Shown here: positions 20,952 to 21,048 of the stretch, in pieces
Layout: every line of letters starts with the position of its first letter
Position numbering within the stretch: the first letter of the stretch is position 1
From: JAEYZS01 sp964469265
GTDB lineage: Bacteria; Bdellovibrionota; Bdellovibrionia; Bdellovibrionales; JAEYZS01
Direction of reading: 5' to 3'
Length of the DNA stretch: 21,048 bases
Assembly: GCA_964469265.1 (NCBI GenBank)
Contig: CAYXYF010000029.1
Location: forward strand, 1-21,048
Notes under the pieces: model-generated
Seen by the model: only the letters and a program-made list of their open reading frames with translations
The model's database searches: none
What the model was told of the DNA's origin: nothing
Translations under genes and position numbers: made by a program

Positions 20952-21048
20952 TCAATCCCTCCCTGGATATACGTAGATGACCAAAGTTTAGAAACTCTAT
21001 CTACAAGTCTAGTATATACGAACCTTTGTCCCAGTTTGAGACAATACA

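Overview
The window reads as a chromosomal segment of a flagellated, diderm, predator-like bacterium, most probably one of the Bdellovibrionota (Bdellovibrio / Pseudobdellovibrio group). This placement is an inference. It rests on two tandem short flagellin genes each with its own FliA-type promoter, a DivIVA homologue in a genome that also encodes outer-membrane-type beta-barrels and a lipoprotein with an 'FQNC' lipobox, moderately AT-rich DNA, and the gene families present. No tRNA, rRNA, insertion sequence, phage gene or CRISPR array was seen.

Layout. Positions 1-607 (minus) are the 5' part of a mannose-1-phosphate guanylyltransferase gene that runs off the left edge. Going right on the plus strand come a small orphan helix-turn-helix / antidote-like gene, a ROK-family sugar kinase and a large LtaS/MdoB-type membrane phosphoglycerol transferase. 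A convergent lipoprotein gene overlaps the 3' end of the last of these. Positions 4851-9263 hold a tight plus-strand cluster: RNase R, an AarF/UbiB-family kinase-like protein and an ExoD-family membrane protein. The first two genes overlap by 128 bases in different frames. Positions 9264-9671 have no convincing gene but several inverted repeats, including a candidate structured RNA.

Positions 9614-11955 (minus) are a flagellin locus: two flagellin paralogues, each behind a FliA-like promoter with a shared 17-base element. The upstream copy (11002-11847) ends in its own terminators. The downstream copy (9782-10615) is followed by a 27-residue predicted membrane peptide whose leader is a near copy of the flagellin leader, and then a terminator. 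Divergent from the flagellins is a 61-residue unknown protein with a stable two-hairpin 3' end. Positions 12485-13949 (minus) encode an OmpR-type response regulator, an HPt protein and a CheY-like receiver, a phosphorelay set with no kinase beside it.

Positions 14222-15519 (minus) are thyA-folA, coupled by TAATG. Facing away from them is an HD-domain phosphohydrolase of the dNTPase-related family, which makes a nucleotide-pool neighbourhood. Its 3' end overlaps a convergent MFS transporter that carries a C-terminal rhodanese domain. The right end has two exported beta-rich, probably outer-membrane, proteins and a convergent divIVA gene.

The most unusual points are the flagellin-linked 27-residue peptide with duplicated leader, the RNase R/UbiB overprinting, the kinase-less phosphorelay, the MFS-rhodanese fusion, the structured intergenic region at 9428-9642, and several promoters placed so close to start codons that the mRNAs are probably leaderless. 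None of these alone proves a new system.
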